16,982 bases of DNA from Alphaproteobacteria bacterium (GCA_018668475.1 JABJCZ010000092.1:1-16982), one strand, 5' to 3'; counted from the first letter of the stretch, positions 5,957-13,894 are shown. Notes: generated by a model not told the origin, from the sequence alone. Numbers and translations are program-made.

Positions 5957-5994
5957 CACGCTCAACATAGATGTTCCCCGAACGGGAAGGTCAA
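5889..5994 (-). repeat. Diverged direct repeat, copy 2 (promoter plus signal-peptide start)
   Basis: Partner of 5225-5330; the core is 5915-5994. The most conserved parts are the GGGAAGGTCAAG end (the -35 and dyad arm), the AACATAG block (the -10 and first ATG) and the GCGACACGGCG block, which encodes RRVA in both proteins. Confidence 0.7.
5964..5994 (-). promoter_or_regulatory. CueR/MerR-type copper promoter of the cytochrome c gene
   Basis: TTGACC (5994-5989), a 19-bp spacer holding TTCCC-N5-GGGAA, and TATGTT (5969-5964) repeat the layout seen at 5299-5329. An additional 7-bp inverted repeat (GTTCCCC 5973-5979 / GGGGAAC 5995-6001) encloses the -35 and is not in the other copy. The stop codon of the upstream hydantoinase gene is only about 30 bp away. 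Predicted transcript start is about 5957, next to the ATG at 5956. Confidence 0.75.
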
Positions 5995-6023
5995 GGGGAA
6001 CCCGCGCAGCGATCAGGCGCCAT

Positions 6024-7760
6024 CTAGTCGTCGCCGGCAGAGACTTCCAGACCATAGACGTCGCGGGCGGCCTTTTTGCTGATGTAGCCTTCCGCGAGGT
6101 CCTCTGCTACGCGCTCGCGCTCACGGTCCATCGGGTCGCCCCAGCCCCCGCCACCGGGGGTCTGGAAGCGGATGGAGTCACCTGGGCTGATGGTCACGTT
6201 GGACCACTTTGACGGGCTGACCTTGCCAAAAGCGACGTCGATGCCCTTCCAGTCCAGCGAGTTTGCGGCACAGAACCACGTGCCTGCCGTGCCGCCTGAT
6301 TTGCCGCCATACAGGCCCCAGGGACGGGTGGCGTGGCGGTCTGACATCTGACTGCCGGTGATGTCGATAGACAGGCTCTTGATGACGCGGGTGGTCGACA
6401 ATCCGCCACGATTTTTTCCTGCGCCGCCGGAATCCTGCACCAGCTCGAAGCGCTCGCATTGCAGCGGAAACCGCGTCTCGAACACTTCGACCGGGATCAC
6501 CCGGCAGTTGCCGTTGATAGAATCGGTGGCGTCGTTGCCGTCGGCAAACGACCGCCCGCCCCAGCCGGAAAGCTCGATGGCGTAACAGACGAACGCCTCG
6601 TTGCTGGCCACGTCGGTGCCGCCGAAGACAAAGTTGGTGTGGGTCGCTCCCTCCGCCGCCATGGTGGTGTCGGGCAGCACTGACGACATGGCGCCGATGA
6701 CGGTGCCGGCAATCTTGCAGTGGGTCTCGGTATTGCCGCCAACTTCGGGCGCCGGAAAGTTGACGTTGAGGATTGTACCAGGCGGTGCGACCACCCGGAT
6801 CGGGCGGAAGCAACCTGAGTTTTTCGGGATCGTATGATCCGTGCAATGGAGCATACCATTATAGGAAGCCGAATAGGCCACCCCTAGCGTGGCATTGATT
6901 GGCCCTTTGGACTGTGGCGACGAGCCTGTGTAATCGACCACCACTTCATCACCCTGCACATAGACAGTGGTATTGATGGTGAAGATTTTCTTCTCGATGC
7001 CGTCGTCTTCAATTGTGTCCGAAAAATTGTATTTGCCATCGGGAATGGCAGCGATCTCGGCCCGCATGCGCATCTCAGAATAATCGAGCAGGTCGTTGAC
7101 GTTCTTGCGAAACGCCTCCTTGCCATATTTCTTGATCATGGCTTCGAGCCGAGTTTCGCCGACATCGACACCGGCGATCAGCGCGCGCAGATCACCGTAA
7201 TTATAGCGCGGCGTGCGAACGTTCGCGAGCATCAGCCGCCACACTTCCTCCACGTCCTGACCGGCGGAGATGATCTTGACTGGCGGCACGCGCATGCCTT
7301 CATGAAAAATCTCGGTCGCTTCGCCGGCAAACGCACCCGGCACCATGCCGCCGATTTCAGCGAGATGACCAATGGTCATGGCGTAACCGATGATTTCGTC
7401 ATCCACGAAAACCGGCTTGATCAACGTGTGCTCGGGTAGGTGTAAGCCGCCGCGGTAAGGGTCGTTATGGACGATCACATCGCCGGGGTTCAATTCCTCT
7501 GGCGGAATTTCCAGGACGCAGCTGCGCAACAACAGGGGCACGCCGCCGATCATCGACGGGCAGTATTCGGCTTGCGCAATCAGCTCGCCATCGGCACCAG
7601 CCAGCACGCAGGTGAAATCCAGCGCTTCGTTGAAGATCGTGGAATACGACGTCTTCATGAGCACGATGCCCATTTCGCGGCAGATGGCGGTCATCGTTGA
7701 ATCGATGATGCTCATCGTGACCATGTCGACGTCTGCAGAAGGCGTGTGGGTTGCGTTCAT
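6024..7760 (-). CDS. hyuB: Hydantoinase B / oxoprolinase family protein (HyuB-type subunit)
   Basis: 578 aa, full length for the family. Landmarks: VHNDPYRGGLHLPEH (residues 97-111, the family NDPY-GG-H block), IGHLAEIGGMVPGAFAG, GGNTETH, DSGGAGKNRGG and PGGGGWGDP (535-543). HyuB-type subunits pair with HyuA in ATP-dependent ring-opening of hydantoins, 5-oxoproline-like or related lactams, and also in acetone and acetophenone carboxylases; the substrate cannot be read from the sequence. The ATG at 7760 lies 5 nt after the hyuA stop, so the two are translated from one message. The gene ends 30 bp before the cytochrome c promoter, and no obvious terminator was seen in that gap, so some read-through into the copper island is possible. 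The cluster contains no transporter or regulator within the window that would indicate the substrate. Confidence 0.92.
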   Translation of the reverse strand: MNATHTPSADVDMVTMSIIDSTMTAICREMGIVLMKTSYSTIFNEALDFTCVLAGADGELIAQAEYCPSMIGGVPLLLRSCVLEIPPEELNPGDVIVHNDPYRGGLHLPEHTLIKPVFVDDEIIGYAMTIGHLAEIGGMVPGAFAGEATEIFHEGMRVPPVKIISAGQDVEEVWRLMLANVRTPRYNYGDLRALIAGVDVGETRLEAMIKKYGKEAFRKNVNDLLDYSEMRMRAEIAAIPDGKYNFSDTIEDDGIEKKIFTINTTVYVQGDEVVVDYTGSSPQSKGPINATLGVAYSASYNGMLHCTDHTIPKNSGCFRPIRVVAPPGTILNVNFPAPEVGGNTETHCKIAGTVIGAMSSVLPDTTMAAEGATHTNFVFGGTDVASNEAFVCYAIELSGWGGRSFADGNDATDSINGNCRVIPVEVFETRFPLQCERFELVQDSGGAGKNRGGLSTTRVIKSLSIDITGSQMSDRHATRPWGLYGGKSGGTAGTWFCAANSLDWKGIDVAFGKVSPSKWSNVTISPGDSIRFQTPGGGGWGDPMDRERERVAEDLAEGYISKKAARDVYGLEVSAGDD

Positions 7761-7765
7761 CGTCT

Positions 7766-9814
7766 CTACTCCCCGGCCAGCTTGCCGATAAGAAGGTTGC
7801 CGTGTTCGTCGACCCTAAGGGGCTCGCCAGGCTTCAGCACGGTGACTGAAGCCGCTTCCTCGATAATGGCGGGCCCTGTGATGCGATCACCGGAGCGCAG
7901 GTCGGGCCGCGCGTAGACTGGTGTGTCATGGGTGCCATCTTCGAACGTGACCGGGCGGACCCCCCTGGACGTCGGGGGTGTGCCGTCCCCAGTTGCGATG
8001 GTCGCCAGCACTGGTTTGTCGGTAACCGATACAACGGTCGCTTTGATGGTGATGACGTCGATTGATTCGCCCGGAATATTGAAGCCAAATCGCGATTTGT
8101 GCAGATCGTGAAATGCCTGATACATCTGCGCGGCGGTCGTGTCGTCGAATACATCGAATGCGATAGGCACTTCCAGTTCGTAATTCTGGCCGAGGTAACG
8201 GGCTTCGACAAAGCGGTAGGCCTCGATGTTGTCGGTATAGCCCTGAGCGTCAAGCTCGGCCCGGCCCGTGGCCACCAGCTCTCGCAGGGTGTCGGTAGCG
8301 CGAGTCTGATCGAAGGCGCGCGATGTCATCTGCACTGTGCGCTGCACGTCCACCCGCGCGTCCGTCATAATAAAGCCGAAAGCAGAAAACTGCCCCGGGT
8401 AGTTGGGCACGATGCCCGATGGAATGCCGGCATCGTTCATCAGGTCGTTGGCATGCAGCGGCCCGGCACCGCCGAAGGCCAGCAGCGCGAAGTCCCGCGG
8501 GTCAAGCCCGCGCTCTATCAGCACGGAGCCTAGCGCCCCCACCATGTTGTTGTTGGCGATCTGCAATATCGCGAGTGCCGTGTCTTCGACTGAGCGGCCA
8601 AGCACGTCCGCGACGGACTTGACGGCAGCAATGGCGGCGTCTTTGTCGAGGCTCATCTTGCCGCCGAGGAAGTTGTCAGGGCTGATGCGCCCGAGCACAA
8701 CGTTGGCGTCAGTCACCGCCGGTCGCGTGCCGCCGTTGCCATAACAAGCTGGGCCGGGTTCTGCGCCCGCGCTCTCAGGGCCGACGCGCAACATGCCACC
8801 CTTGTCGATCCATGCGATGGAGCCGCCGCCGGCGCCAATGGTACGGATGTCAATCATCGGGATCTGAATAGGGATACCAAACTCGATATCAAAGTCAGTG
8901 GTAAAGCTCTCGTTCCCGCCAACCACCGTGGAGCAATCGGTGGACGTGCCGCCCATATCGAACGTCACAAGATGGTCAACACCGGCCATCCGGGCGACCT
9001 GTTTGCCGGCAATCACGCCGCCGGTCGGGCCGGAGACGGTCATCTGGATTGGTGAGTTGGCAGCCGCATCGATGGTCATCTCGCCACCGTTGGACTTGAT
9101 AATCGCCACGTGGTCGGTAATGCCGTTCTCGCGGAACCGCTCACGGATGGTGTTCATCTGTTGGCTCACCACCGGCTTTACGTAAGCATCGGCAATGGTG
9201 GTGGAGGCGCGCTCATATTCCTTCCACTTCGGCAGTACGTCGAATGAGATGGAGACCGGAATGTCCGGCAGCTCAGCTTCCAGAACTTCCTTTGCCCGGC
9301 GCTCGTGCTCGGGCGTCACATAGGAAAACAGAAAGTTGACCGCCAGAGCCTCGATTTCGCCGGTCGCCTTCACAGCTTTGGCAATATCGCGCAGGCCGGC
9401 TTCATCCAGGGGTACTTGGACTGTGCCGTCAGCCATGATCCGCTCATCAACTTCATAGCAGTGGCGGCGCTTGACCAGTGGCTTCGGCTTGACCCAGGTA
9501 ATATCGTAATGGCCTCGCCGGTTGCCGCGCTGGATAAACGGTACGTCGCGAAAGCCCTTGGTGGTTACGTAGCCAACCGTCGCGCCCTTACGTTCGAGAA
9601 TCGCATTGGTCGCGATGGTCGTGCCCAGGCGCACATTGTTGATCTCGCCTGGCGTCTCAAAGCGCCCGAGGCCGTTCAGAATGCCGTCATTGGGGTCCTG
9701 TGGCGTGGATGGGTTTTTCCAGACTTCAATGGTTTTGCTGTCGCTGTCGTAGCTGACGAAGTCGGTAAAGGTGCCGCCCACGTCAATGCCAACCAAATAT
9801 CCCGCCACGATCAT
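7766..9814 (-). CDS. hyuA: Hydantoinase A / oxoprolinase family protein (HyuA-type subunit)
   Basis: 682 aa, normal for the family. The N-terminal phosphate-binding motif of the actin-like ATPase fold is clear (GIDVGGTFTD, residues 9-18). A second glycine-rich motif, TFDMGGTSTDCS, lies at about 284-295. FGGAGPLHANDL and the C-terminal RPDLRSGDRITGPAIIEE block are also typical. The protein supplies the ATP-dependent step to its HyuB partner encoded 5 nt downstream. Start: ATG at 9814 with GGGAGA immediately upstream. The region upstream is a 397-bp divergent intergenic stretch with a small palindrome (9834-9846) that could be an operator. Substrate (hydantoin, oxoproline, lactam or ketone) is undetermined. 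Confidence 0.93.
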   Translation of the reverse strand: MIVAGYLVGIDVGGTFTDFVSYDSDSKTIEVWKNPSTPQDPNDGILNGLGRFETPGEINNVRLGTTIATNAILERKGATVGYVTTKGFRDVPFIQRGNRRGHYDITWVKPKPLVKRRHCYEVDERIMADGTVQVPLDEAGLRDIAKAVKATGEIEALAVNFLFSYVTPEHERRAKEVLEAELPDIPVSISFDVLPKWKEYERASTTIADAYVKPVVSQQMNTIRERFRENGITDHVAIIKSNGGEMTIDAAANSPIQMTVSGPTGGVIAGKQVARMAGVDHLVTFDMGGTSTDCSTVVGGNESFTTDFDIEFGIPIQIPMIDIRTIGAGGGSIAWIDKGGMLRVGPESAGAEPGPACYGNGGTRPAVTDANVVLGRISPDNFLGGKMSLDKDAAIAAVKSVADVLGRSVEDTALAILQIANNNMVGALGSVLIERGLDPRDFALLAFGGAGPLHANDLMNDAGIPSGIVPNYPGQFSAFGFIMTDARVDVQRTVQMTSRAFDQTRATDTLRELVATGRAELDAQGYTDNIEAYRFVEARYLGQNYELEVPIAFDVFDDTTAAQMYQAFHDLHKSRFGFNIPGESIDVITIKATVVSVTDKPVLATIATGDGTPPTSRGVRPVTFEDGTHDTPVYARPDLRSGDRITGPAIIEEAASVTVLKPGEPLRVDEHGNLLIGKLAGE

Positions 9815-9833
9815 TCTCTCCCGTTATGCTGCC

Positions 9834-9846
9834 AAACCAGTGGTTT
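9834..9846. promoter_or_regulatory. Perfect 13-bp palindrome upstream of hyuA
   Basis: AAACCA-G-TGGTTT is a perfect 6-1-6 palindrome located 20 bp before the hyuA start codon. Its place between a possible minus-strand promoter (TTGCCC-N17-TAACAT, about 9900-9930, weak) and the gene would suit a repressor operator. This is inference from position and symmetry only. Confidence 0.3.
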
Positions 9847-10211
9847 ACCCTGATTTTTGGCCGTCGAAGTCATCCCGTTTACACACGCTGTATCAGGGGC
9901 CGCGATGTTAGGGCGCATGGCGCGTGCGGGCAAGAGCACGTGAGCGGTTTCCTGTGCTATAATCGTTCCATCGGCGCCGACGCCACAGGCGGCCCCCGGC
10001 GAGCCGAAGAAGGGGCGAGGGAGGCCGGGTTTGAGTGCAGCAGTGCGCGCCGGCCCGCAGGTTTCTCGTAAAGCCCCCGGTCATGCGAGCCTGATCGCGC
10101 CCGATAAAGACAAAGCAGCGTTGATCAGTGTAGTTGACCAGGCCCGCGGATGGCGGGGTCGCCCGCAATTGAGGTGCCGACTTGTCCTAACCACCATGAG
10201 CGGAGGTCAGC
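9847..10211. other. Divergent intergenic region, no gene recognised
   Basis: The gap between hyuA (-) and the CBS gene (+) holds no convincing coding frame. A consensus TATAAT (9958-9963, + strand) stands out in the GC-rich background, although no good -35 is found 17 bp before it. It is followed by a purine/GC-rich stretch (about 9980-10060) that could fold. If the TATAAT is a real promoter, the CBS gene has a leader of roughly 240 nt, or a small RNA lies here. GGAGG (10201-10206) serves the CBS gene start. Confidence 0.4.
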
Positions 10212-10640
10212 ATGCGGGTTTCTTCCATTCTCAATACCAAGGGGCGCGACGTGATTTGCGTGGCACCCGACAACACTATTGCCGAAGCCATTGCCATTCT
10301 TACTCGCCATCGCATCAGTGCCGTGGTGGTTGGCGGGGCCGGGCAGATTGAGGGTATATTCTCCGAGCGCGACGTGATCTATGCGCTGGCAGAAGAGGGC
10401 GAAAGCGTGCTCGGTGAACGGGTGTCGTTGTATATGACTGCCGATGTTATCTCGTGTGCGCCGGATGATGATCTGACCGAAGTCATGCGCACCATGACGG
10501 AGCGCCGCATTCGTCATTTGCCGGTGCTGGAGGACCGCGTGCTCGCCGGCATTCTCAGCATTGGCGATTTGGTCAAATACCGCCTTGGCGAGCTGGAAAA
10601 TGATGCGGAGGCGCTGCGCGAGTATATCGCACAGGCCTAG
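10212..10640 (+). CDS. Tandem CBS-domain protein
   Basis: 142 aa consisting of little more than two CBS motifs: the first about residues 7-60 (GIFSERDVI near 48-56) and the second about 74-130 (HLPVLEDRVLAGILSIGDLVK near 102-122). CBS pairs form a Bateman module that binds adenosine nucleotides or related ligands and usually regulates another protein. Stand-alone versions of this size are common in alphaproteobacteria and their targets are mostly unknown. The start is an ATG at 10212, preceded by GGAGG at suitable spacing. The protein is cytosolic, with no signal peptide. It appears to be monocistronic: a 440-bp gap follows and the upstream gene is divergent. Confidence 0.9.
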   Translation: MRVSSILNTKGRDVICVAPDNTIAEAIAILTRHRISAVVVGGAGQIEGIFSERDVIYALAEEGESVLGERVSLYMTADVISCAPDDDLTEVMRTMTERRIRHLPVLEDRVLAGILSIGDLVKYRLGELENDAEALREYIAQA

Positions 10641-10900
10641 GTCGCGCGGCTGTCGCTTCGGCCCGATTGGCGTTTCCCGCGCAAGGCAGAAGGGGTGCGA
10701 CCAAATTGCACAGGTCTGGCGTTTGGCTCAGTTGTCTTTGTGAGTCGAGTCCCGATGGGTATTTTGCGTGAATTCTCTCAAGTGTCTGAGATAGAATTGA
10801 AAATTACTACGAAAGTCACTCGCTTATCGAGTTCGTTTGCCTCTCCGCCAGGACAATTTTGCGGGGCGTTTTCGAATACCACACTGAATGACTCAGGTGT
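10641..10900. other. Intergenic region before the porin promoter, no gene recognised
   Basis: This stretch becomes more AT-rich than its surroundings after about 10720. A possible short open frame (10695-10961) has no ribosome site and no recognisable protein, and overlaps the operator. A weak long-loop inverted repeat (GCGCGG 10644-10649 / CCGCGC 10677-10682) follows the CBS stop. No RNA gene was recognised. It may contain upstream elements of the porin promoter. Confidence 0.4.
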
Positions 10901-10921
10901 TGCGAATGAAAATCATTTGCA
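10901..10921. promoter_or_regulatory. Fur-box-like operator upstream of the porin gene
   Basis: The core AATGAAAATCATT (10905-10917) differs by one base from the classical Fur core AATGATAATCATT. It is flanked by TGC and GCA, so that 8 of 10 base pairs of the 21-bp site are symmetric. It lies about 160 bp before the porin start. TTGCAA (10917-10922) overlaps its right edge and could be a -35, with a weak TATTTC 17 bp on. In alphaproteobacteria the cognate regulator may be Fur or its Mur-type relative. Function is inferred from the sequence match. Confidence 0.6.
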
Positions 10922-11081
10922 ATTGGAATTCCTCGATGCTATTTCCCGGATGGCACCCTGAGGCGTGCTTTAGGGAGTATGAGATGACTTTTAACTGCAA
11001 TGTAATCGCCTTAAATGTGCAACCTCACGGGCGTAGGGTGCGGGCGATCAGAGATCAACTAGACTGACCGAGAAACGGATC

Positions 11082-12404
11082 ATGACGAAACTCCAGAATA
11101 GTTCAGAACCTGAAACAGGCACCCGCCGCCGCACGCGGTTGTTGGCCAGCACGGCGGTGGCGATTTGTCTGGGTGTAACGGCTCTGGCCACTGGGCCAGC
11201 ATCCGCTGGTGAAGTTGACGACCTGCGGGCCGAGAATGCGGCCCTTGAAGCGCGGCTTGAGGCGCTCGCGACCGACATGGATGTGCTCAGGGCGCAAGTC
11301 GCGGCCAACCGGGTTGCAGCCTCAGAAGCCACCGAAGCCGCGGAGGCTGTTGCCGCCGTGCCGCAGTCGGTGATCACATCAGGGAGCCCCGATACATCAC
11401 TCTCCATTAGCGGCCAGGTCAGCCGGATGGTGCTCTATGCTGATGACGGCAACCAGTCGCGCTTTTTCCATGCAGACAACGACAAGTCGTCGACCCGAAT
11501 CCGGTTTCAGGGTAAGCGCAAGATGGATGAGGAGTGGTCCGCGGGCACGAACATCGAGGTGCAGTTCGAGTCCAATGCATCCGGCGATGTGACTATCGAC
11601 CAGAACGCGTCCGTCATCGACAACAACAGCTTCACCGAGCGCAAGCTTGAGATTTATGTCGCTAGCAACCGGCTCGGCAAGTTGTGGCTCGGGCAAGGCG
11701 ATACGGCGTCCAACGGCACGGCTGAGGTTGATCTCTCCGGCACCACGGTCATTTCCAGCTCCGATATTGTGACCATCGCCAACGAAGTCGATTTCGTTCT
11801 TTCAGGTACCGCCGGCACCTCGTCCAGCGATGATCCCGGTGATCTTTACAGCAACAACGACGGGCTCAGCCGCGATGATCGTATTCGGTATGACACGCCG
11901 AGTTTCGCCGGGGTCAAGCTCTCGACATCGTGGGTTGATGGCGACGAATGGGACATTGCAGCGCGCTATGGCCGGGATTATGACGGTTTCAACGTTGCTC
12001 TCGGTGCATCCTACTGGGACTCAAGCCCAACCAACGGCCTCACCGGCCTGTCAATGTCAGGTAGTGTAAAGGCTGATCTCGGCACCAGCCTCACCGGAAC
12101 CTGGTCGCAAGCTGACAGTGACGCAGTTGGGCGCGATACGGAAACTTTCTGGTTCGCCAAGCTCGGCCACGAATGGTCGCCGTTTGATATCGGCTCCACG
12201 GCGGTGTCTGCAAGCTATGCCAACGCCGACGATCAGGAGGCCAACGGGAAGGGCGGCGACTATATGGATGTCGCCTTCGTCCAGAAGATTGACGATCTTG
12301 GGACGGAGCTCTACGGGATGATAGGCCAGTTTGAGCCCGATGTGCCGGGGGTCCAGCTTGAGGCGCTGACCGTCGGTGGTGCCGGTGCACGTGTGAAGTT
12401 CTAG
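11082..12404 (+). CDS. Outer-membrane porin with N-terminal coiled coil
   Basis: 440 aa. A long n-region with RRRTRLLASTAVAICLG precedes signal cleavage near SAGE (residue 43). Residues 45-75 form a heptad-like coiled coil (VDDLRAENAALEARLEALA), probably a periplasmic trimerisation or peptidoglycan-facing segment. From about 105 on, a beta-barrel starts (TSLSISGQVSRMVLYADDG) with strand-turn pattern and acidic loops. The protein ends in Phe (GARVKF), the standard C-terminal signature recognised by the Bam machinery. The fold suggests a general trimeric porin for small solutes. The gene stands alone, with a Fur-like operator upstream and a strong terminator downstream. The start is the ATG at 11082; a good ribosome site is not obvious (GAGAAACGG about 12 nt upstream). 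Confidence 0.85.
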   Translation: MTKLQNSSEPETGTRRRTRLLASTAVAICLGVTALATGPASAGEVDDLRAENAALEARLEALATDMDVLRAQVAANRVAASEATEAAEAVAAVPQSVITSGSPDTSLSISGQVSRMVLYADDGNQSRFFHADNDKSSTRIRFQGKRKMDEEWSAGTNIEVQFESNASGDVTIDQNASVIDNNSFTERKLEIYVASNRLGKLWLGQGDTASNGTAEVDLSGTTVISSSDIVTIANEVDFVLSGTAGTSSSDDPGDLYSNNDGLSRDDRIRYDTPSFAGVKLSTSWVDGDEWDIAARYGRDYDGFNVALGASYWDSSPTNGLTGLSMSGSVKADLGTSLTGTWSQADSDAVGRDTETFWFAKLGHEWSPFDIGSTAVSASYANADDQEANGKGGDYMDVAFVQKIDDLGTELYGMIGQFEPDVPGVQLEALTVGGAGARVKF

Positions 12405-12442
12405 ACACGTGTGACAATCCGGAAAAGCGAGTCACAAAAAAT

Positions 12443-12479
12443 GGCCGGTCGGGGTTATTCCCGACCGGCCTCTTTTTTT
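12443..12479. terminator. Bidirectional intrinsic terminator between porin and degP-like genes
   Basis: GGCCGGTCGGG (12443-12453) pairs perfectly over 11 bp with CCCGACCGGCC (12460-12470) around a 6-nt loop. On the plus strand it is followed by TCTTTTTTT (12471-12479), ending the porin transcript. On the minus strand a T6 run (plus-strand AAAAAA just left of the stem) follows it, serving the convergent protease gene. Confidence 0.95.
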
Positions 12480-12493
12480 GTGTCTAGCTGTCG

Positions 12494-13894
12494 CTATCGG
12501 ATCAGGACAAACAGTGCGCCGTTGCCGCGCCGCACGTTGAGTAGGATCGCTCCATTGGACCTCCGTGCTTCCTCCATCATCTCGTCGGCGCTTGTCACCA
12601 GTTTTTTGTTGATGGAGACGATAATATCGCCGGGAGTGAGGCCGGCTTTGGCTGCTGCGCTGCCGGGCACGACCTGCAGAACGGCCACGCCCTCTTGCTC
12701 ACCATGGAGCGGGTGATCGTTCGGCACCGGGCCAAACACCGCTCCTTTGAGTTTGGGTACATCGTCATTGGCGATCGCCGTCTCCGGTTCATTGCGACTG
12801 CCGACCCGCATGACGATTTCCTGCTGCTGGCCTTCGCGGATAACAATTACACGCACCCGGTCGCCGACTCGCAGCACGCCAACTTTGTTCCGCAGGTCAG
12901 ATGATCCCATGACGGGGTTGTTGTTCATTTCGATGATCACATCGCCTGACTTGATACCGGCTTCCTCGGCTGGCGAGCCGGGCACGACCTGGCTGACTAC
13001 TGCTCCGGAATCGTGTTCGACGCCAAAGGCTTCCGCTAGCTCAGGCGTGAGGTCCTGAATCTGCACGCCAATGCGGCCGCGCTCGATTTGCCCATGTTCA
13101 ATAAGCTGGTCCATGATTTTACGGGCCATATTGATGGGAATGGCGAAGCCAATGCCGACGTTGCCACCTGACGGGCCAATAATGGCTGTATTGATACCGA
13201 CCAACTCGCCGCGCAGGTTGACCAGCGCGCCGCCCGAATTACCGGGGTTAATGGAGGCATCGGTCTGGATGAAATCCTCATAACTCTCGATTCCCAGGCC
13301 CGTGCGCCCGACGGCGCTGACTATGCCGGAGGTCACGGTCTGCCCGAGGCCGAAGGGGTTGCCGAGAGCAATGACGTAATCTCCGACGCGCAACGCCGTT
13401 GAATCTGCGTATTGCACTTCGGTCAGGTTATCGGGTTTGACCTTGAGCACAGCAATGTCGGTTTCGGGATCCGAGCCCACGACCTCGGCCGGCAGCCGTC
13501 GGCGGTCGGTCAAAGTAATGACGATCTCCTTGGCATTGGCGACGACGTGGGAGTTGGTGACGATATAGCCGCGCACCGCATCCACAATTACGCCCGAACC
13601 AACGCTTGCGGTTTCACGCTGCTGTTGCGGCACGTTGTCACCGAAAAAGCGCTTGAAGAAGGGGTCATTCAGCAGCGGGTTCTGCTCGACCGTAACCAGG
13701 CCCCGTGTGGCGATATTGACCACCGCCGGTGAGACCTGCTCGACCAGTGGCGCCAGTGTTGGCAACTCGTCGGTCGGAATGGTGCCGGCCTGGGCACTTT
13801 CGGTCAGCGCGTTCGTGCCGGGCATCAAGCCGGCTGCCGGTGCAAACAGCACGGCCAGCATGAACGCGGTGCCCAGGGTCAGAGTGCGGAGCAT
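12494..13894 (-). CDS. degP: DegP/DegQ (HtrA) family periplasmic serine endoprotease
   Basis: 466 aa from the ATG at 13894, which has GGAGGG 4-9 nt upstream. The ATG at 13906 overlaps that ribosome site, and longer frames add a non-signal N-terminus. A signal peptide ends near AQA (residue 36). Trypsin-like domain: catalytic His116 (TNSHVV), Asp146 (ETDIAVLK) and Ser220 (NPGNSGGAL). Two PDZ domains follow (about 270-360 with GVQIQDLTPELA, VVPGSPAEEAGIKSGDVI; about 375-466 with GVAVLQVVPGSAAAKAGLTPGDIIVSIN). This is the standard DegP/DegQ layout, which degrades or refolds misfolded envelope proteins. DegP and DegQ cannot be told apart here. The gene is convergent with the porin and shares its terminator. 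No clear stress-sigma promoter was recognised in the 262 bp upstream. Confidence 0.95.
   Translation of the reverse strand: MLRTLTLGTAFMLAVLFAPAAGLMPGTNALTESAQAGTIPTDELPTLAPLVEQVSPAVVNIATRGLVTVEQNPLLNDPFFKRFFGDNVPQQQRETASVGSGVIVDAVRGYIVTNSHVVANAKEIVITLTDRRRLPAEVVGSDPETDIAVLKVKPDNLTEVQYADSTALRVGDYVIALGNPFGLGQTVTSGIVSAVGRTGLGIESYEDFIQTDASINPGNSGGALVNLRGELVGINTAIIGPSGGNVGIGFAIPINMARKIMDQLIEHGQIERGRIGVQIQDLTPELAEAFGVEHDSGAVVSQVVPGSPAEEAGIKSGDVIIEMNNNPVMGSSDLRNKVGVLRVGDRVRVIVIREGQQQEIVMRVGSRNEPETAIANDDVPKLKGAVFGPVPNDHPLHGEQEGVAVLQVVPGSAAAKAGLTPGDIIVSINKKLVTSADEMMEEARRSNGAILLNVRRGNGALFVLIR

Noticed and set aside
3431..5968. The Nitrosomonas ncgABC-nirK type cluster
   Set aside because: The oxidase is of the same two-domain type, but there is no nirK, only one cytochrome gene, and the promoters are of copper-sensor rather than nitrite-sensor type.
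10700..10770. Possible tRNA T-loop (GAGTCGAGTCCC)
   Set aside because: No acceptor, D or anticodon stems could be fitted around it.
10695..10961. Short plus-strand frame in the porin upstream region
   Set aside because: No ribosome site, no recognisable protein, and it runs through the Fur-like operator.
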